The notes beneath the pieces were generated by a model. That model ran no database searches, was not told the DNA's origin, and saw nothing but the letters and a program-made list of their open reading frames with translations. From assembly GCA_021738625.1 (NCBI GenBank), contig JAIPBS010000010.1:26924-90923 (forward strand): a stretch of DNA of 64,000 nucleotides, given 5' to 3'. Source of the DNA: Bacteroidales bacterium. GTDB taxonomy: Bacteria > Bacteroidota > Bacteroidia > Bacteroidales > JAIOZK01. The translations under genes and the position numbers were made by a program. This document shows, piece by piece, positions 1 through 8,504 of the stretch (the first letter of the stretch is position 1; each line of letters begins with the position of its first letter).

Positions 1-1178
1 TCCGAGTTTGGATATTCATTGATGTATTTCTCAAGGGATTTGATGGATTCGTTATAGGGATCACGGGCTACTTCAAGGCTCAGTTGTGCATAATTAAAAA
101 GTGCGTTTTCTTTAATGTCTTCATTATAATCAAGCTTGTAAGCCGACAGGAAAGCGTTGCTGGCATATTCTTTTTGGCCGGTTTCCAGATAGCAATCAGC
201 CAGGTGGTAGTAGGCATTTTGTGAAAGCGAATCCTTTTCATTGATCACGTTTTGAAAATACTGTATGGCCTGTTCATAATGGTCGTTCATGTAATAAGTG
301 TAGGCGACCTGGTAATTGTCTTCCCGGCTCATGCCATAACGCGACGAAGCCAGGTAGATTTCGAGAAACTCCAGGGCTGTTTCATAATCGCCCAACCTGT
401 AATAAGCATCGCCAATCAATCGTGCAATTTCAGCTTTTCTCTTACTCGTAGCCTGTTCCAGTAATTGCGGGCCCTTTTCAATGATGAGTTCATAATTTCC
501 TTCATGATAATAAATATGGATCAGATAATAGGGAATGATCTGCCCGAAAGTTTTATCATCTTCCAGTCCTGCAAATTCTTCCTTTGCCACGCCATAATCA
601 TTGTTTTCATATGCAATGTGACCGTAATAGTAGCTGGCTGCGGAAGCATATTTGTTCGGGATATCCTTGATGGAAGCAAAAAGCATTCTGGCCTTGTCGG
701 TATTCCCGTTTTGCAGATGTCCGAAACCGGTTTTGAAATTGTATTCGATGCGTTCGTTGGCGGAAAGGGAGTTGAGCTCCACATGATTGAAGGCCTCCAG
801 GGCGTCCCTGTAATCTTTTTCCCTGAAATGATAACGGCCAAGCTGGAAGTAGGCCCTTTCGATTTTGGCGCTGCTGGGATTGTTTTTAATGAATTCTTTC
901 AGCAGGTATTCAGCGTTTTCGTTAAAAAGTTCATAAGCGCAAATGGCCCGGTAGTATTCGGCATTGATGTTTATTTTTGTGTTTTTCCTTGTTTCCTCCA
1001 TCACCTGCCGGAACATTTTTTGGGCGTTGGCATATTTTTCCTTGTTGAACAACTCTATTCCCAGGCGATAGGTTTGGTCAGGATCATCATGAATGGCGGT
1101 GCGCTGTGATAACAACGTGTGGCTAACAAGTAAAAACAATACGGATAAAAGTCCGCTGAAAATCGCTGATTTTTTCAT
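1..1178 (-). CDS. TPR-repeat exported protein, 3' end outside window
   Basis: The reading frame starts at an ATG on the minus strand (1176-1178) and stays open to the window edge, giving 392 residues without a stop, so the C-terminus is missing. Residues 1-25 look like a signal peptide ending LLSQ. The rest is helical, with tetratricopeptide-like units marked by motifs such as AYFQLGRYHFREKDY, ASYYYGHIAYENNDY and NAYYHLADCYLETGQKEYA. It resembles the long periplasmic TPR scaffold proteins common in Bacteroidota. No enzymatic motif is visible and the role is unknown; protein-protein scaffolding at the envelope is an inference from the family. Confidence 0.85.
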   Translation of the reverse strand, partial: MKKSAIFSGLLSVLFLLVSHTLLSQRTAIHDDPDQTYRLGIELFNKEKYANAQKMFRQVMEETRKNTKININAEYYRAICAYELFNENAEYLLKEFIKNNPSSAKIERAYFQLGRYHFREKDYRDALEAFNHVELNSLSANERIEYNFKTGFGHLQNGNTDKARMLFASIKDIPNKYASAASYYYGHIAYENNDYGVAKEEFAGLEDDKTFGQIIPYYLIHIYYHEGNYELIIEKGPQLLEQATSKRKAEIARLIGDAYYRLGDYETALEFLEIYLASSRYGMSREDNYQVAYTYYMNDHYEQAIQYFQNVINEKDSLSQNAYYHLADCYLETGQKEYASNAFLSAYKLDYNEDIKENALFNYAQLSLEVARDPYNESIKSLEKYINEYPNS

Positions 1179-1431
1179 AAATCTTCTGCTTTGGCCAATA
1201 AAAGTATGAATTCCTTGAATAATACCTGTCAATCTTTTGGTTATGTTTTTAAACATTTAACAGATAACGGATACTGAACCCATATATTTTGGAATTGACC
1301 AATACCGATTTATGAAAATGAGCGTATGATCGGGGCTATTTATGTTGGTAAAAGGCAAACGGATCTGCAAATGCTTAAAGAATCTCTTCAAAGCTTTAAG
1401 TTGGGTGAAATCTATTTTCCTCATATTATTT

Positions 1432-1897
1432 CAAACCATCATTACAAACACATTTGAACTACTATTCAAAAATGCTGAGGAAAAGAATATCGAATTGCAT
1501 ATCAAGGTGGGGATGAGGTAACGGCCTGGGCCGATGAAAATATGATCAATACGGTGTTTCGAAACCTGGTTTCAAATGCCAATAAATATACCAACGCGGG
1601 CGGAACGATCAAAGTGGATGCAAAACAGCTTAAGGGAGATGTTGAAGTGGATGTGGCGGACGAAGGTATTGGCATAAGTAAAGAAAACATTTCCAGGCTA
1701 TTTCGGGTCGATAGCAGCCTCAGCACCAAAGGTAGCCGGGATGAAGAAGGCACCGGCCTCGGGCTGATCCTTTGCAAGGAATTTATTGAGCGCAAACAAG
1801 GGCAAATTGGTGTAGAAAGTGAGGAAGGAAAGGAAGGAAAGGAAGGAAAGGAAGCCGGTTTTATTTTACCCTGCCAAAAAACGCATCCAATCCCTAA
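1432..1897 (+). pseudogene. decayed histidine kinase, C-terminal ATPase half
   Basis: Fragments of a sensor kinase HATPase domain are spread over three frames. First comes FELLFKNAEEKNIEL up to about 1509. After a frame change at the G-run 1509-1512 comes WADENMINTVFRNLVSNANK (N box), then DEGIGISKENISRLF (G1) and GTGLGLILCKEF (G2). A second frame change inside the purine repeat at 1823-1854 leads to GSRFYFTLPKNASNP and a stop at 1895-1897. A missing G at 1509-1512 would restore the first junction. No start, HisKA domain or sensor is visible upstream. I read this as a dead remnant. The 1542-1907 frame alone would give a 121-residue protein with a nonsense tail, which is less likely. Confidence 0.8.
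1823..1854. repeat. 9-bp tandem repeat inside the kinase remnant
   Basis: The unit GGAAGGAAA is present three times plus a partial fourth copy. The tract is made of alternating GGAA and GGAAA blocks, so slippage by one block changes the reading frame, and the two halves of the kinase ATPase domain are in different frames on either side. Confidence 0.9.
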
Positions 1898-1933
1898 AAG
1901 ACTATAACGATAAAATTCTTCTTGAAAAGACAT

Positions 1934-1959
1934 AAAAAAACCTCCCTTTTTCAGGGAGG
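1934..1959 (-). terminator. intrinsic terminator of rnpB
   Basis: On the minus strand CCTCCCTGAAAAAGGGAGG forms a 7-bp stem with an A-rich loop and is followed by seven T residues. It lies directly after the RNase P RNA 3' end. Confidence 0.9.
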
Positions 1960-1964
1960 ATTTT

Positions 1965-2369
1965 GACTTCGGCAGCATCATAAGCGGGATTCTGTCTCAC
2001 ATTTTTATGTGATTCCTGTCATTTATCTTGGCCCGGCATCGCTGCCGGGCTCCATCGGCCAACCCCTCAGGATCGGGCGGGCAGCCCTTATTCCCCCCGA
2101 AAGGGGAAGCCCTGATATATTTGGCCTTTCAACCCATGAGGTTTACCTGCACGACGTGTCGCCACACCGAGCCGTGAGCTCTTACCTCGCGTTTTCACCT
2201 TTACCCGCCGGGGCAAATCCCCGAAAAGGCAGTCTGTTTTCTGTGGCACTTGCTGTCCTTCATGTTCAGACATGAAGACCTTCCCGTTAGGAAGCATGGC
2301 GCCCTGTGTTGTCCCGACTTTCCTCCATTCCGTTTTAAACGAAACAGCGACAGGATCAACTGCCAAAAG
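1965..2369 (-). ncRNA. rnpB: RNase P RNA (bacterial A-type)
   Basis: Read on the minus strand this segment shows the conserved landmarks of RNase P RNA: GGAGGAAAGTCGGGAC near the 5' end, GCAGGTAAACCTCATGGG in the middle and GACAGAATCCCGCTTATG near the 3' end. The ends CTTTTGGCAG and CTGCCGAAG pair to form helix P1 with one bulged base, which fixes the limits to within a few bases and gives about 405 nt. The RNA is the catalytic part of the enzyme that matures tRNA 5' ends. Open frames overlapping it on both strands are chance and should not be annotated. It is bounded by its own promoter and terminator and is divergent from tatA. Confidence 0.93.
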
Positions 2370-2374
2370 TGTTG

Positions 2375-2382
2375 CAAAGATA
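2375..2382 (-). promoter_or_regulatory. rnpB promoter -7 element (TATCTTTG)
   Basis: TATCTTTG on the minus strand matches the Bacteroidota -7 consensus TAnnTTTG. It lies 6 bases upstream of the inferred RNA 5' end, as expected for the transcription start. Confidence 0.75.
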
Positions 2383-2434
2383 ATAAAAATCAGTCACTTG
2401 ACCTAAAATGATTTAAACGCAATTTTTTGCTTTG

Positions 2435-2465
2435 TTGTTTCGTTGATCTTTTCTGTGTACTTTTG
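2435..2465 (+). promoter_or_regulatory. tatA promoter (TTG-N20-TACTTTTG)
   Basis: TTG at 2435-2437 and TACTTTTG at 2458-2465 give the Bacteroidota -33/-7 arrangement with a 20-base spacer. Transcription would begin near 2469, leaving a leader of about 15 bases before the tatA ATG. Confidence 0.75.
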
Positions 2466-2483
2466 AAAGAAAGCAAGACTTAA

Positions 2484-2741
2484 ATGGTATTACTTGGATT
2501 TTTCGGAGGATATGAGATATTGATCATCGCTGCGGTGGTGCTGCTGCTGTTCGGAGGCAAAAAGGTTCCTGAGCTTATGCGGGGCATGGGTAAAGGAATA
2601 CGCGAGTTTAAGGATGCCACCAGCATGGATGAGGTCAAAAAGGAAGTGGACGGTATTCGATCCGAAATGCATGATGCCTCTTCTGAGATTCATAAAACGG
2701 ACAATCAAAGTAATAAATCAAGTCGACCGAAACCTAAGTGA
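2484..2741 (+). CDS. tatA: Sec-independent translocase protein TatA
   Basis: 85 residues. A single membrane helix (about residues 10-24, [15 protein letters not shown]) is followed by the family's FGGKKVPEL hinge, an amphipathic helix ([14 protein letters not shown]) and a polar charged tail, the normal TatA/E layout and length. TatA oligomers form the variable pore of the twin-arginine pathway that exports folded proteins across the inner membrane. No tatC is present in the window, so the system is split in this genome. The start is fixed by the promoter 15 bases upstream. Confidence 0.93.
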   Translation: MVLLGFFGGYEILIIAAVVLLLFGGKKVPELMRGMGKGIREFKDATSMDEVKKEVDGIRSEMHDASSEIHKTDNQSNKSSRPKPK

Positions 2742-2778
2742 TCCTCATTTCTCCTCCTGAACATTCCACCTCTTAATC

Positions 2779-2807
2779 TTGTTTGAAGCTTTAAATCTGT
2801 ACTTTTG
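2779..2807 (+). promoter_or_regulatory. promoter of MATE gene (TTG-N18-TACTTTTG)
   Basis: TTG at 2779-2781 and TACTTTTG at 2800-2807, with the ATG at 2823. The -7 element is identical to that of tatA. Confidence 0.65.
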
Positions 2808-2822
2808 TCTCAAATATATTGA

Positions 2823-4166
2823 ATGAGAGATTTAAGCGTAGGAGACGAGCGAAAGAGAATTCTTTACTTCGCCCTGCCCATGTTGATCGGTAATGTATTT
2901 CAATTGATGTACAATGTGGTCGACCGTTGGGTGGTGGGACAGTATGTCGGCAAGCAGGCACTGGCGGCTGTCGGAGCTTCTTTCCCAATCATTTTTGTGA
3001 TGATCTCTTTCTTTATTGGTATTGCCATGGGTTTTACCATTGCCATTTCCCAGTATTTCGGTTCAAAAAATATTGAGAAGGTCCGAAGGACGATCGATAC
3101 ACTCTATATCATGATGTTTTTTGCCTCCGTACTCATCAGCATTGTGGGCATCTTTTTCAGCGAACAGATCTTTCAGCTGATCAACCTTCCCGTGGAGGTA
3201 AGGCCGGAGGCCAATACCTATTTCAAAATATATATGGCCGGGGTTTTGCTTTTCTTCGGATTCAGCGGCACAAGTGCAATACTCCGCGGACTGGGCGACT
3301 CCAAGACCCCGCTTTATTTTATGGTCCTGGCCACCGTAGCTAATGTTGCCTTCGATATTCTGTTCGTGCTTGGTTTCGGAATGGGCGTTGAAGGCGTGGC
3401 ATTGGCCACCATCATTTCGCAGGGCGGGGCTTTTGTTACCGCTATCTTTTACCTGAACCGGACCCATGAAGTCATCAATCTTTCGTGGCGTAAAATGATA
3501 TTCGATATGGATGTCTTCAGGAAAAGTGTGAAGATCGGGGCGCCCATCGGAGGGCAGCATCTATTTGTTTCGCTGGGTATGAGTGTGATGTTTGTGCTGG
3601 TAAACCCCTTTGGCACGGATGCCGTCGCCGCCTATACAACCGTGTTTACCATAAGTTCGTTCGTGAGCATGCCGGCCATGAATTTCACCAATGCCCTGAG
3701 CACATTTGTCGGGCAGAACCTGGGAGCCAATAAACCCCAGCGGGTGCACAGGGGTTTGATGGAAACTTTTAAAATGGTTTCCGTCCTGGTGGTTGTGATC
3801 ACAGCCATTGCCATTATTTTCAGAAGGGAGCTGGTAGGGATCTTCACAGATGATCAAAATGTTATAAATATCGGAGCGGAATATCTTTCTATTGTGGGTT
3901 GGTTTTTTGTGGCCTTCTCAAGCATGTTTGTGATTGGGGGAGTGATGCGTGGGGCGGGGGATACCCTGGTTCCCATGATCATTACCTTCATTTCGCTATG
4001 GGTGGTCAGGATACCGGCCTGTTACCTGCTTTCTCTTGAATACGGCGTAACCGGTATCTGGTGGGGCATCCCGATCGCCTGGTTAGTTGGATTGGTGCTT
4101 TCCTTCTTATACTACCTCACCGGGCGCTGGAAAAAGAAAGCCATCGTTAAACACGATCAGGCCTGA
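2823..4166 (+). CDS. MATE family efflux transporter
   Basis: 447 residues with about twelve hydrophobic segments in two homologous halves, the usual MATE length and layout. The first half has the family signature around NVFQLMYNVVDRWVVGQYVG and the symmetric second half contains GAPIGGQHLFVSLGMS and ANKPQRVHRGL. MATE proteins are inner-membrane exporters that move cationic drugs or metabolites using Na+ or H+ gradients. The sequence most resembles the NorM/DinF-type group widespread in Bacteroidota, and the natural substrate cannot be told. The stop codon directly abuts the stop of the convergent UPF0316 gene. Confidence 0.92.
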   Translation: MRDLSVGDERKRILYFALPMLIGNVFQLMYNVVDRWVVGQYVGKQALAAVGASFPIIFVMISFFIGIAMGFTIAISQYFGSKNIEKVRRTIDTLYIMMFFASVLISIVGIFFSEQIFQLINLPVEVRPEANTYFKIYMAGVLLFFGFSGTSAILRGLGDSKTPLYFMVLATVANVAFDILFVLGFGMGVEGVALATIISQGGAFVTAIFYLNRTHEVINLSWRKMIFDMDVFRKSVKIGAPIGGQHLFVSLGMSVMFVLVNPFGTDAVAAYTTVFTISSFVSMPAMNFTNALSTFVGQNLGANKPQRVHRGLMETFKMVSVLVVVITAIAIIFRRELVGIFTDDQNVINIGAEYLSIVGWFFVAFSSMFVIGGVMRGAGDTLVPMIITFISLWVVRIPACYLLSLEYGVTGIWWGIPIAWLVGLVLSFLYYLTGRWKKKAIVKHDQA

Positions 4167-4168
4167 TC
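4155..4168. other. 14-bp perfect palindrome across two convergent stops
   Basis: GATCAGGCCTGATC is a perfect palindrome covering the TGA of the MATE gene and part of the TCA (minus-strand TGA) of the UPF0316 gene. It could act as a weak bidirectional terminator stem, but a T-tract follows only on the plus side (TTGATTTTTT). Confidence 0.5.
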
Positions 4169-4757
4169 ACTTGATTTTTTTGGTGTCGGTATGAACTGTG
4201 GAGATCATTCGTTTTTTCTGCGTCCTGAAAACGCCTTCCTTTACCGTTCTCACATCTTCAATTGAGTAGAATGCATGCGGGTTGAATTCATTGATGGCCG
4301 GGATCAACTGTTTCAGGTCTTTGCGGTTGAGTACCGAGAAAATAACATTGACTTTGCCCATGCTGCCTTCCGCATCTATTTTGGTCACGCCAAATCCCTG
4401 CTCTTTCATATAGTTCAAGAGGACTTTGGTGTCATATTTCGGTATGATGCGGATGATCACCTTGCCTATCGAAAGTTTTTCTTCTACGATCATTCCAATG
4501 TAGTTCCCGGCGGCGAATCCAGCGCCATATGCAACATAACTGATCACATTGTCAACATGCTTGATGATCTGGGTTACAGCCAGCAGCCAGATGATCACCT
4601 CAAAAAACCCCAGCAGAGGTGCATAAAACTTAAATCCTTTGGATAGAAAGATCAGCCTAACGGTACCGATGGTTTGATCGGCAATCCTCGATAAAAAGAT
4701 TAGAAAAGGCAAAACAACCCATGCGAATATTTCGCTGTCGGTGTTGAACAGTTCCAT
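4167..4757 (-). CDS. UPF0316 membrane protein (DUF5698-DUF2179)
   Basis: 196 residues. Three membrane helices occupy about residues 10-90, with the family pattern SRIADQTIGTVRLIFLSKG and GAGFAAGNYIGMIVEEKLSIG. A cytosolic DUF2179-type alpha/beta domain follows (IIPKYDTKVLLNYMKEQGFG, with FSVLNRKDLKQL). This matches the UPF0316/YebE-like family in length and order. The function is not established; the DUF2179 domain is suspected of binding a small ligand. The gene is convergent with the MATE gene with zero spacing and stands alone. Confidence 0.85.
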   Translation of the reverse strand: MELFNTDSEIFAWVVLPFLIFLSRIADQTIGTVRLIFLSKGFKFYAPLLGFFEVIIWLLAVTQIIKHVDNVISYVAYGAGFAAGNYIGMIVEEKLSIGKVIIRIIPKYDTKVLLNYMKEQGFGVTKIDAEGSMGKVNVIFSVLNRKDLKQLIPAINEFNPHAFYSIEDVRTVKEGVFRTQKKRMISTVHTDTKKIK

Positions 4758-4837
4758 AGTTGAAAAATTTTAAGCGTGCAAAAGTAGTGCAAATGCAATT
4801 CCAAAGATTAAAAGGGAGATGATTATTTCCGAAATTT

Positions 4838-5740
4838 TCAGAAATAAGTGTATTGATATTTCAATACATAACTCCTGTTGATGCCTTGACCGTGGAAATC
4901 GATGAACACTTTTGATTCGGTAAGGTTGCCGTCTTCGTCAAACGAGCGCTCCAGGCGGTGGTTGAGCTGGTCCTGTCTGTTGTATTCTTCCTGTTTTATC
5001 AGATTGCCGTTATCATCATGTTCCATATTGGTGGTAATAACATCGTAAGGTGTTTTCTGAACGGCTTCGGTGATCTCCCCTTTTGGGTTATGCCTGAAAC
5101 CGGCTTTTTCAAGGACGTTCCCTTCCTGGTCGAGTTTGATGGTTTCGATGCGGTTCCCATCCTGGTTGTAGCTGTGCCTGAGTGCATATTGTTCGAAAGC
5201 TTCCTGGTCGTCGACGGCTTCCTCAATGAGATTGCCGTTCTCATTATATTTTTTAATGCTCTTGTAGATCAGCTCGTTGTTTTCATCAAATACCTCCGTC
5301 ATGGCCGGTTTGTCGCCTTCGTACTTGAAATATTCCGCTCTTTCAACCACATCTTCCTCATCTTTATGGATTTTTTTCATCAGCTGACCCTGCCCGTTGT
5401 AAACGTAAGAGATCACATCCCTCGATCCGTCGAGGTAATGTTTGTATTCCTGCTGCAGTTTGCCATTCTCATCATAAGCATATGATTTTTGTTCGGTTAC
5501 CTCCCCGTTCTCATCATAAAAAACCTCTTCTTTCAGCCAGCCTTTTTCGTCGTAGCTGTTTTCAACCTTTTCTTCAATGCGGTTATTTTCGCCGTAAGTG
5601 ATGTCAAGGGTGATGTTGCCCTGTTCGTTATATTCGGTGTATTTGTATTTATGCTCAACGAAATCCGCTTCCTGCGCACTGATGTCTTTCAAAATAAGAT
5701 CATCTCGTGTGATTTCAACTGATTTTACTTTTTTCGTCAT
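4838..5740 (-). CDS. YD-repeat-like protein, function unknown
   Basis: 300 residues without a signal peptide or membrane helix. From about residue 30 to the end it consists of roughly 20-residue units with the core Y-x-x-x-G-x-[LI], for example YDENGKLQQEYKHY, YNGQGQLMKKI, YNENGNLIEEAV and HDDNGNLIKQEEY. This is the beta-hairpin pattern of YD/Rhs and MORN-like repeats. It is very acidic and hydrophilic. Such short intracellular repeat proteins are common in Bacteroidota but have no known function. The lack of a C-terminal toxin domain argues against an Rhs toxin. Confidence 0.75.
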   Translation of the reverse strand: MTKKVKSVEITRDDLILKDISAQEADFVEHKYKYTEYNEQGNITLDITYGENNRIEEKVENSYDEKGWLKEEVFYDENGEVTEQKSYAYDENGKLQQEYKHYLDGSRDVISYVYNGQGQLMKKIHKDEEDVVERAEYFKYEGDKPAMTEVFDENNELIYKSIKKYNENGNLIEEAVDDQEAFEQYALRHSYNQDGNRIETIKLDQEGNVLEKAGFRHNPKGEITEAVQKTPYDVITTNMEHDDNGNLIKQEEYNRQDQLNHRLERSFDEDGNLTESKVFIDFHGQGINRSYVLKYQYTYF

Positions 5741-5869
5741 ATGGATAAAAACTCTAAATTTGTTGTACGATTTTTAAGAATTTCCTGTTTTATTTAAGCA
5801 TACAGCCGATGCCCACCCTTGATGGATGCCTGTCGGTTTGCAATATTATAAAATGAAAATCAGAGTCCG

Positions 5870-8005
5870 ATGAAAAAGTTAAAATTTGTTTGCATGATCA
5901 CATTGATTGCCATGACATCTCAATTGGCCAACAGCCAGGATATCCCCAAATATCCGGATACGAAAAAAGTTGATACCGTTGATGTTTACTACGGTGTTGA
6001 AGTGCCCGATCCCTATCGCTGGCTGGAAGACGACCGCTCGAAAGAGACCCAAGCCTGGGTGAAAGACCAGAATAAAGTGACGGATAAATATCTTGATCAG
6101 ATAAAGTTCAGAGATGAGCTGAATGAGCGACTCACTGAGGTATGGAACTATCCCAAATACGGTGTTCCCTTTAGAAAGGGCGGCTATATTTTCTTTTTTA
6201 AAAACGACGGATTGCAAGACCAGAGCGTTTTGTACATACAGGAAGACCTGGATGCAGAAGCTGAAGTTTTGCTTGATCCCAATACCTTCTCAGAAGATGG
6301 CACCGTGGCCCTGTCGCAGATCAGCGTGTCAAATGACGGGAAGTACCTGGGGTATTCCATTGCCCGCGGCGGTTCCGACTGGAATGAGATTTATGTGATG
6401 GACATCCAAAGCAGGGAACTGTTTGACGACCACATCAAATGGGTGAAATTTTCAGACATCTCCTGGAAAGGCGATGGCTTTTATTACAGCGCCTATGGTG
6501 CGCCTGATAAAGGGGAGGAGCTGACCGAGAGAAACGAATTTCACAAGATCTATTATCATAAGCTTGGAACCGACCAAAGCGAAGACCGGCTGATTTTCGA
6601 GGACAAAGAAAATCCCCTGCGCAATTTTTATGCACAGGTTACCGAAGATGAGCGCTTTATGTTTGTATATGAAAGTCAAAGCTCCAGTGGCAATGCCCTG
6701 TATTTTAAAAAGCTTGACGGACAGAACGATTTTGTCCAAATCATCGAAGGCTTTGAAAAGCAGTACAGCGTGCTGACCAACCTGGATGACAGGATTTTTG
6801 TCAGGACAAATTACAATGCACCACGCTACAAGCTCATGGAATTTCATGCCGACAAGCCCAGGCTGGAATACTGGGAGGTGGTGCTTCCCGAAAAAGACGA
6901 AGTATTGCAGGCCGTGGAGATCATGGATGGAAAAATCATCGCCGAATACATGAAGGACGCCTACAGCCAGGCTTTTGTTTACGACGGACAGGGGAACTTT
7001 CTTCACGAAATGAAACTGCCCGGCATCGGAACGCTTTACAGCATGAACGGCGAGAAAGACAAAAGCACCGGCTTTTTCGGTTTCACATCATTTACCTATC
7101 CTTCAACCGCTTTCATTTATGATGTTGAAAAGAATGAAAGTAAGGTGTACAGGAAGCCCGAAATTAAAGGCATTAACCCTGATGAGTATGTGACCGAGCA
7201 GATTTTCTTCAAGAGTAAGGACGGAACAAAAGTGCCCATGTTCCTGGTGCACAAAGAAGGCATAAAGCTGGACGGGAACAATCCCGTGCTGCTTTATGGC
7301 TATGGTGGCTTCAATATCAGTCTGACCCCGAGTTTCAGCCTGACCCGTCTGATGTTTATCGAACAGGGCGGCATTTATGCACAGGTGAATTTGCGGGGCG
7401 GAGGCGAATATGGTGAAGAATGGCATCAGGCCGGTACAAAGATGAACAAACAAAACGTGTTTAACGATTTTATCGCAGCTACCGAAACCCTGATCGATAA
7501 AAAATTTACCAACCCTTCAAAGATCGCCATCATGGGTGGTTCCAACGGTGGATTGCTGGTGGGCGCGGTGATGACCCAGCGTCCCGAGCTGTTTGCCGTG
7601 GCCATACCCCAGGTGGGTGTGATGGACATGTTGCGCTATCATTTGTTTACCATCGGATGGGCATGGGCCGGCGACTACGGCACTAGCGAGGAAAGCGAGG
7701 AGATGTTCAGATATATCTTCGGATATTCTCCCATACACAATATCGAAAGGGGAGGGAATTATCCTGCTACCCTCGTAACAACGGCCGATCACGACGACCG
7801 GGTGGTACCCGCCCATTCCTTTAAGTTTATTGCAACGCTGCAGGAAAAGGGGGGTGACAACAACCCCTATCTGATCATGATCGAAACCAAAGCCGGTCAT
7901 GGCAGCGGCAAACCCACTTCCAAGGTTATAGAGGAATATGCCAATATTTATTCCTTTATCATGTACAATCTGGGGATGAAGCCGGAATTCTTAGAAATTC
8001 AGTAG
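5870..8005 (+). CDS. prolyl oligopeptidase (S9A), exported
   Basis: 711 residues. An N-terminal signal peptide (MKKLKFVCMITLIAMTSQLANSQ) is followed by the family start YPDTKKVDTVDVYYGVEVPDPYRWLED, a seven-bladed propeller (about residues 75-430) and the alpha/beta hydrolase domain. The catalytic serine is in GGSNGGLL (S558), the aspartate in DHDDRVVPAHS (about 640-643) and the histidine in ETKAGHGSGK. The enzyme cleaves proline-containing oligopeptides; here it would act in the periplasm. It is close to the usual 700-residue length and complete. No operon partner is visible. The last bases overlap only chance frames on the other strand. Confidence 0.95.
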   Translation: MKKLKFVCMITLIAMTSQLANSQDIPKYPDTKKVDTVDVYYGVEVPDPYRWLEDDRSKETQAWVKDQNKVTDKYLDQIKFRDELNERLTEVWNYPKYGVPFRKGGYIFFFKNDGLQDQSVLYIQEDLDAEAEVLLDPNTFSEDGTVALSQISVSNDGKYLGYSIARGGSDWNEIYVMDIQSRELFDDHIKWVKFSDISWKGDGFYYSAYGAPDKGEELTERNEFHKIYYHKLGTDQSEDRLIFEDKENPLRNFYAQVTEDERFMFVYESQSSSGNALYFKKLDGQNDFVQIIEGFEKQYSVLTNLDDRIFVRTNYNAPRYKLMEFHADKPRLEYWEVVLPEKDEVLQAVEIMDGKIIAEYMKDAYSQAFVYDGQGNFLHEMKLPGIGTLYSMNGEKDKSTGFFGFTSFTYPSTAFIYDVEKNESKVYRKPEIKGINPDEYVTEQIFFKSKDGTKVPMFLVHKEGIKLDGNNPVLLYGYGGFNISLTPSFSLTRLMFIEQGGIYAQVNLRGGGEYGEEWHQAGTKMNKQNVFNDFIAATETLIDKKFTNPSKIAIMGGSNGGLLVGAVMTQRPELFAVAIPQVGVMDMLRYHLFTIGWAWAGDYGTSEESEEMFRYIFGYSPIHNIERGGNYPATLVTTADHDDRVVPAHSFKFIATLQEKGGDNNPYLIMIETKAGHGSGKPTSKVIEEYANIYSFIMYNLGMKPEFLEIQ

Positions 8006-8391
8006 TCATTCGGTAGCTGGATTGCGATGATGGTGTATGTTGTGAAGAACAGACTCGGGAGATAACAGAGGTTTGAAAACTGCAGTTTCTTGTATCCGGT
8101 TGTCCTGCCAATTGATTGGCTCTTTTGCGTCGTTTCAATAGATTCTGGACATCAGAGGTGATAATTCTTAACACGTTTTTTAACTGGATCGCCATTGCCT
8201 TATTGCAGCGGATGGTACCCTTCAAATCAAAAAACAGCCAGGCTTCTGATTGTATACCAAGCTGATTACTGATCACTGGCATACTGGCCACCAATCAAAT
8301 TTCTCATCACTTTAATGAATTGTTGTATTCCGGGTTTCATGCGGACTCCGGGGCGAATATTCATCTAAAACCAAAAAAAACAATTCAGAAA
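8006..8391. other. intergenic stretch, no supported gene
   Basis: A minus-strand open frame (7959-8294, 111 codons) overlaps the end of the peptidase gene and shows no family signature, signal peptide or promoter. I do not annotate it. The stretch may contain decayed coding sequence, but nothing can be named. Confidence 0.4.
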
Positions 8392-8421
8392 TTGGTTTTT
8401 TAATAATGTTGCCTATATTTG
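8392..8421 (+). promoter_or_regulatory. promoter of the carboxyltransferase gene
   Basis: TTG at 8392-8394 is followed after 19 bases by TATATTTG at 8414-8421, a full Bacteroidota promoter. The leader would be about 80 bases. Confidence 0.75.
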
Positions 8422-8504
8422 GGTTCTTTTTTATGGAGCCGAAAAACTGAAAATAGAGTTGTGATTTCCTACTTAATCATCTAATGTTAACGTAAGCGAA
8501 CATT

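Noticed and set aside
2009..2366. Open frames on both strands (88 and 92 codons)
   Set aside because: They lie inside the RNase P RNA, whose conserved blocks and P1 pairing explain the sequence.
4838..5740. Rhs/polymorphic toxin
   Set aside because: The YD-like repeats run to the C-terminus with no toxin domain, no signal peptide and no immunity gene.
7959..8294. 111-codon minus-strand frame between the prolyl oligopeptidase and carboxyltransferase genes
   Set aside because: It overlaps the 3' end of a well-supported gene and has no family motif, promoter or signal peptide.
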